Below the pieces are notes generated by a model, which was not told the DNA's origin, did not search any database, and worked only from the letters and a program-made list of their open reading frames with translations. A stretch of DNA of 64,000 nt, from contig NZ_QKWN01000004.1 of assembly GCF_007279655.1 (NCBI RefSeq), forward strand, positions 186,001 to 250,000, in the 5' to 3' direction. Position numbers and translations under genes: made by a program. This DNA comes from Robertkochia solimangrovi. Its GTDB lineage: Bacteria > Bacteroidota > Bacteroidia > Flavobacteriales > Flavobacteriaceae. Positions 61,499-64,000 of the stretch are shown piece after piece; position 1 is the first letter of the stretch; each line of letters opens with the position of its first letter.

Positions 61499-62233
61499 CT
61501 ATTGATCGTGGTTAGCCACGGCTGTTTTTACTTTTTGATACCCTTTGCGTAATGCCTCAAAAACCTTGTCTTTAAAAGAGCGGTCGAGTTCAAATTCCAC
61601 CTCATCGAGCAAGGCCATGGCATCTACTTTATTATTTTTGATTATGGTATCTCCATATAGTTTTCGCTGAGCTTCCAGGAGTAAAGCATCGATCTCCGCA
61701 TCGGTAACCTCCCCCTCCATTTGTTTCTGCCGAATACTTTCTGCGGCACTCGCAATAGCTAGTTCCTCTGCGGTAAAGGTTTCCTGTATTCTAGTTTCTG
61801 CAATAGCTTCCTGAGTTTCGAAGATCTCCGGATTTCCCTCAGCGATCACAGATTTCCGTTCCACTACTCTCTTTAATGGCTCCACAGCTTTACCAGCAGG
61901 GGTTGCTGCAACTGAGGATTCAGGAACGGGAACTTCCGTTAGTTTCTTTACGGGAGTCGTCAATTCAGGAACCACACTTTCAGGCTTTGCTTCCTGATGA
62001 ACAACCGGAACTACTACTGCCTCACCTCCGGAATTGATCATCCATAGTGTTCCTGCACCCAGCAATACGATGACCGCTGCGGCGATACGGATCCATGGAA
62101 AGGTTTTTTTCTTAGGCGATTCTTCTGCAGTATCCAGCATTTCACTGAGTTTCCCCCACGATTCTGATGAAGGACTAACTTTTCTGCTCTCCAATACTTC
62201 CCTAATCTTCTTATCTGAATTATGCTGTTCCAT
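61499..62233 (-). CDS. Probable anti-sigma factor, single-pass membrane protein
   Basis: A 244-residue protein with a 47-residue cytoplasmic N terminus (VLESRKVSPSSESWGKLSEML), one transmembrane helix (IRIAAAVIVLLGAGTLWMI, about 48-66) and a Glu/Val/Pro-rich periplasmic part. Its start overlaps the upstream sigma gene by 14 nt. It has no zinc-binding anti-sigma motif and no FecR domain. The anti-sigma role rests on topology and on the coupled position, so it is inferred. Confidence 0.72.
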   Translation of the reverse strand: MEQHNSDKKIREVLESRKVSPSSESWGKLSEMLDTAEESPKKKTFPWIRIAAAVIVLLGAGTLWMINSGGEAVVVPVVHQEAKPESVVPELTTPVKKLTEVPVPESSVAATPAGKAVEPLKRVVERKSVIAEGNPEIFETQEAIAETRIQETFTAEELAIASAAESIRQKQMEGEVTDAEIDALLLEAQRKLYGDTIIKNNKVDAMALLDEVEFELDRSFKDKVFEALRKGYQKVKTAVANHDQ

Positions 62234-62795
62234 TTTCCTTAACCTTTAACGCATTGACACCTTCTTTTAAAATCTTCCTCGCTTTAAAAAGCTGTGATTT
62301 GGAAGTACTTTCACTGATCGACAAAAGATCACTGATCTCCTTATGAGAATATCCCTCGATAGCATACATCAAAAAAACCGTACGATACCCATCAGGCAGA
62401 TTGTCGATCATTCGCTGAATATATTCTGCATCCACATACAGATCTTCATACATTTCAAATTCTACGGATTCTTCATCGACCTCCTCCACTTTAAAAACAT
62501 TCTTTTGTACCCTTAGATAATCGATACATTCACGAACCATGATCCGTCTTACCCAACCTTCAAAGCTCCCTTTCGACTGAAACTCTCCAAGGGAGGAGAA
62601 AACCTTAAAAAAACCTTTGATCATTACATCCTCCGCAAACTGCAAATCATGGATATAATATCTGCAAACGCTAAGCATTTTTGAAGCATGCCGTTCATAG
62701 ATCAACCGCTGTGCTTCACGATCGCCCAAAACAGCCTTTCTGATCAATGCAGATTCATTTCTATGTAACGGTATAACTTTCAACAAAGATTTCAT
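62220..62795 (-). CDS. ECF sigma factor
   Basis: A 191-residue sigma-70-family factor. Region 2 (EAQRLIYERHASKMLSVCRYYIHDLQFAEDVMIKGFFKVF) includes the -10-reading helix, continued by GSFEGWVRRIMVRECIDYLR. Region 4 is LPDGYRTVFLMYAIEGYSHKEISDLLSISESTSKSQLFKARKIL. It differs from the SusC-linked sigma at 30.0-30.6 kb by an acidic insert between the regions (VEEVDEESVEFEMYEDLY). It heads a three-gene operon with a probable anti-sigma factor and an outer-membrane protein, suggesting envelope-stress or surface control. Confidence 0.94.
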   Translation of the reverse strand: MKSLLKVIPLHRNESALIRKAVLGDREAQRLIYERHASKMLSVCRYYIHDLQFAEDVMIKGFFKVFSSLGEFQSKGSFEGWVRRIMVRECIDYLRVQKNVFKVEEVDEESVEFEMYEDLYVDAEYIQRMIDNLPDGYRTVFLMYAIEGYSHKEISDLLSISESTSKSQLFKARKILKEGVNALKVKENGTA

Positions 62796-62814
62796 TTGGT
62801 TCTCTGTTTATATA

Positions 62815-62838
62815 GACGGGTTATCCGAATCAAAGGTT
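62815..62838 (-). promoter_or_regulatory. Candidate ECF autoregulatory promoter
   Basis: On the minus strand AAC (62838-62836), a 17-nt spacer and CGTC (62818-62815) lie 20 bp before the sigma-factor ATG. AAC near -35 and CGTC near -10 is the general form of ECF-dependent promoters, so the sigma may activate its own operon. Confidence 0.35.
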
Positions 62839-62950
62839 GCCTGAGTTTACATTTTTTTTTAAAATATTGAAAGGCGTCCTGAAACACACACGGATATAAA
62901 ATGATAACAACCATTATACTGCCACAAATTTCCGGCAGCAGATAAAGTGG

Positions 62951-63928
62951 TTATTTCTTTCTTTCGATAACGTAATCCACCATTAACTTTAAAGCATTTC
63001 TGTACGGGGATTCGGGGTAAGTCATAAGAATATCAAGAGCTTGCTTCTGAAACTCAACCATCCTCTCTTCGGCATAATCAAGTCCGCCCCGCTCTTTCAC
63101 AAAAGCAATCACTTCCTTGACACGTTTTTTATCCTTGTTATGGTTTTTAACTGAATTTATGAGCCAGTTGCGCTCTTTTTTAGAAGCATTGTTCAAAGTA
63201 TAAATCAGCGGCAGTGTCATTTTCTGCTCCTTTAGATCAATTCCTGTAGGTTTCCCAATCGGACCATCTGTATAATCGAAAAGGTCATCTTTGATCTGGA
63301 AAGCCATTCCGATCAATTCTCCGAACTTTCTCATTTTTTCAACTTCCGGAGATCCCGGCAATACCGAGCACGCACCAAGACTACAACAGGCAGCGATCAG
63401 CGTTGCAGTTTTCTGACGGATGATCTCGTAATAGACTTCCTCCGTAATATCGAGTTGTCTTGCTTTTTCGATTTGCAGCAATTCCCCTTCACTCATCTCT
63501 CGAACGGCTACGGAAATAATCTTCAAAAGGTCGAAATCACCATTATCTATCGAAAGTAACAGTCCTTTTGAAAGCAGGTAATCTCCCACGAGTACGGCGA
63601 TCTTATTTTTCCATAAGGCATTGATAGAAAAGAATCCTCTTCGCCTGTTACTATCATCAACAACATCATCATGGACCAGTGTAGCGGTATGAATAAGTTC
63701 GATCACGGAGGCTCCTCGATAAGTACGGTCGTTAACTTTACCTTCAGAAACCATTTTGGCAACCAGAAAGACAAACATCGGCCTCATCTGCTTCCCCTTT
63801 CGATTTACGATATAATGAGTAATCCTGTTGAGAAGAGCTACTTTGGAAGACATGGACTCATAGAACTTTTTTTCAAAAAGTTCCATTTCCTTATAGATGG
63901 GCTGCTTAATTTGCTCTACGACCTTCAT
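62951..63928 (-). CDS. Trans-polyprenyl diphosphate synthase
   Basis: A 325-residue all-helical isoprenyl chain-elongation enzyme. The first aspartate-rich motif is HDDVVDDSNRRRG and the second is FQIKDDLFDYTD; between them GDYLLSKG and RQKTATLIAACCSLGA are typical. It elongates allylic diphosphates with isopentenyl diphosphate, probably giving the side chain of menaquinone. Final chain length depends on the residues before the first motif (here ELIHTATLVH, with small residues that favour long chains) and cannot be fixed by eye. IspB- or HepT-like enzymes are the nearest comparison. It is separately transcribed from the sigma operon. Confidence 0.94.
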   Translation of the reverse strand: MKVVEQIKQPIYKEMELFEKKFYESMSSKVALLNRITHYIVNRKGKQMRPMFVFLVAKMVSEGKVNDRTYRGASVIELIHTATLVHDDVVDDSNRRRGFFSINALWKNKIAVLVGDYLLSKGLLLSIDNGDFDLLKIISVAVREMSEGELLQIEKARQLDITEEVYYEIIRQKTATLIAACCSLGACSVLPGSPEVEKMRKFGELIGMAFQIKDDLFDYTDGPIGKPTGIDLKEQKMTLPLIYTLNNASKKERNWLINSVKNHNKDKKRVKEVIAFVKERGGLDYAEERMVEFQKQALDILMTYPESPYRNALKLMVDYVIERKK

Positions 63929-64000
63929 TGAGGATTCAAATATACTATTTCGGAATTAAAGAATTACTATGCCACATTTCAGTTTCGTCAAGATCAGGAT

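Noticed and set aside
62840-62945. Hairpin CTGCC/GGCAG near 62930 as terminator of the polyprenyl synthase gene
   Set aside because: The stem is only 5 bp and no U-tract follows on the minus strand.

Overview
The window reads as chromosomal DNA of a member of the Bacteroidota, most likely class Flavobacteriia / family Flavobacteriaceae. The signs are a SusC/SusD pair behind an ECF sigma/FecR switch, gliding genes gldB and gldC, SprB-type repeats with a type IX secretion (T9SS) sorting tail, a histidine-kinase/AraC hybrid regulator, DUF4494 and YaiO-family proteins, TAnnTTTG-type -7 boxes, and AT-rich leaders with little Shine-Dalgarno signal. No phage, insertion sequence, CRISPR array or rRNA was seen. 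One tRNA (Arg, UCG) is present.

Layout. 1-2.5 kb: the C-terminal end of a hybrid two-component/AraC regulator, then a short-chain dehydrogenase. 2.6-6.9 kb (minus): a lipoprotein and a 1195-residue SprB-repeat T9SS cargo protein. 7-9.3 kb: decayed sequence, a cupin, and a secreted choloylglycine-hydrolase-family enzyme. 9.5-18.0 kb (plus): a compact operon of multi-PAS hybrid kinase, pseudo-receiver/Hpt protein, single-domain response regulator, membrane-anchored HEAT protein, processive family-2 glycosyltransferase and YaiO-type outer-membrane barrel. I read it as an exopolysaccharide machine with its own phosphorelay, and it is the best candidate here for an under-described system. 18.1-20.7 kb: a GNAT protein, a membrane protein and a TPR protein. 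20.8-30.6 kb (minus): ECF sigma, FecR, SusC, SusD and two alkaline phosphatases, one fused to a glycerophosphodiesterase-like domain, which together look like an organophosphate scavenging locus. 31-37 kb: a small secreted protein, two DUF3857/transglutaminase-type proteins (the second apparently catalytically dead), a GNAT, DUF4494, and an intergenic block rich in inverted repeats.

37.3-53.6 kb (minus): tRNA-Arg, a YqeY-like gene, then the division and cell-wall cluster in the order mraZ-rsmH-ftsL-ftsI-murE-mraY-murD-ftsW-murG-murC-ftsQ-ftsA-ftsZ. It is preceded by four 10-bp repeats that look like an MraZ operator and followed by a terminator. 53.8-64 kb: an alpha/beta hydrolase, engB, gldC/gldB, nadE, a LuxR-type regulator with Glu at the phosphorylation site, a DnaG primase lacking all four usual zinc ligands, a sigma/anti-sigma/outer-membrane-protein operon, and a trans-polyprenyl diphosphate synthase.

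How the parts fit: the dcw cluster, engB, dnaG, nadE and the polyprenyl synthase are core growth genes (precursor synthesis, lipid carrier, septation, replication). Between them sit surface-directed accessory modules for adhesion or gliding, exopolysaccharide, and phosphorus capture, each with its own regulator. All functions are assigned from reading motifs; no database search was run.
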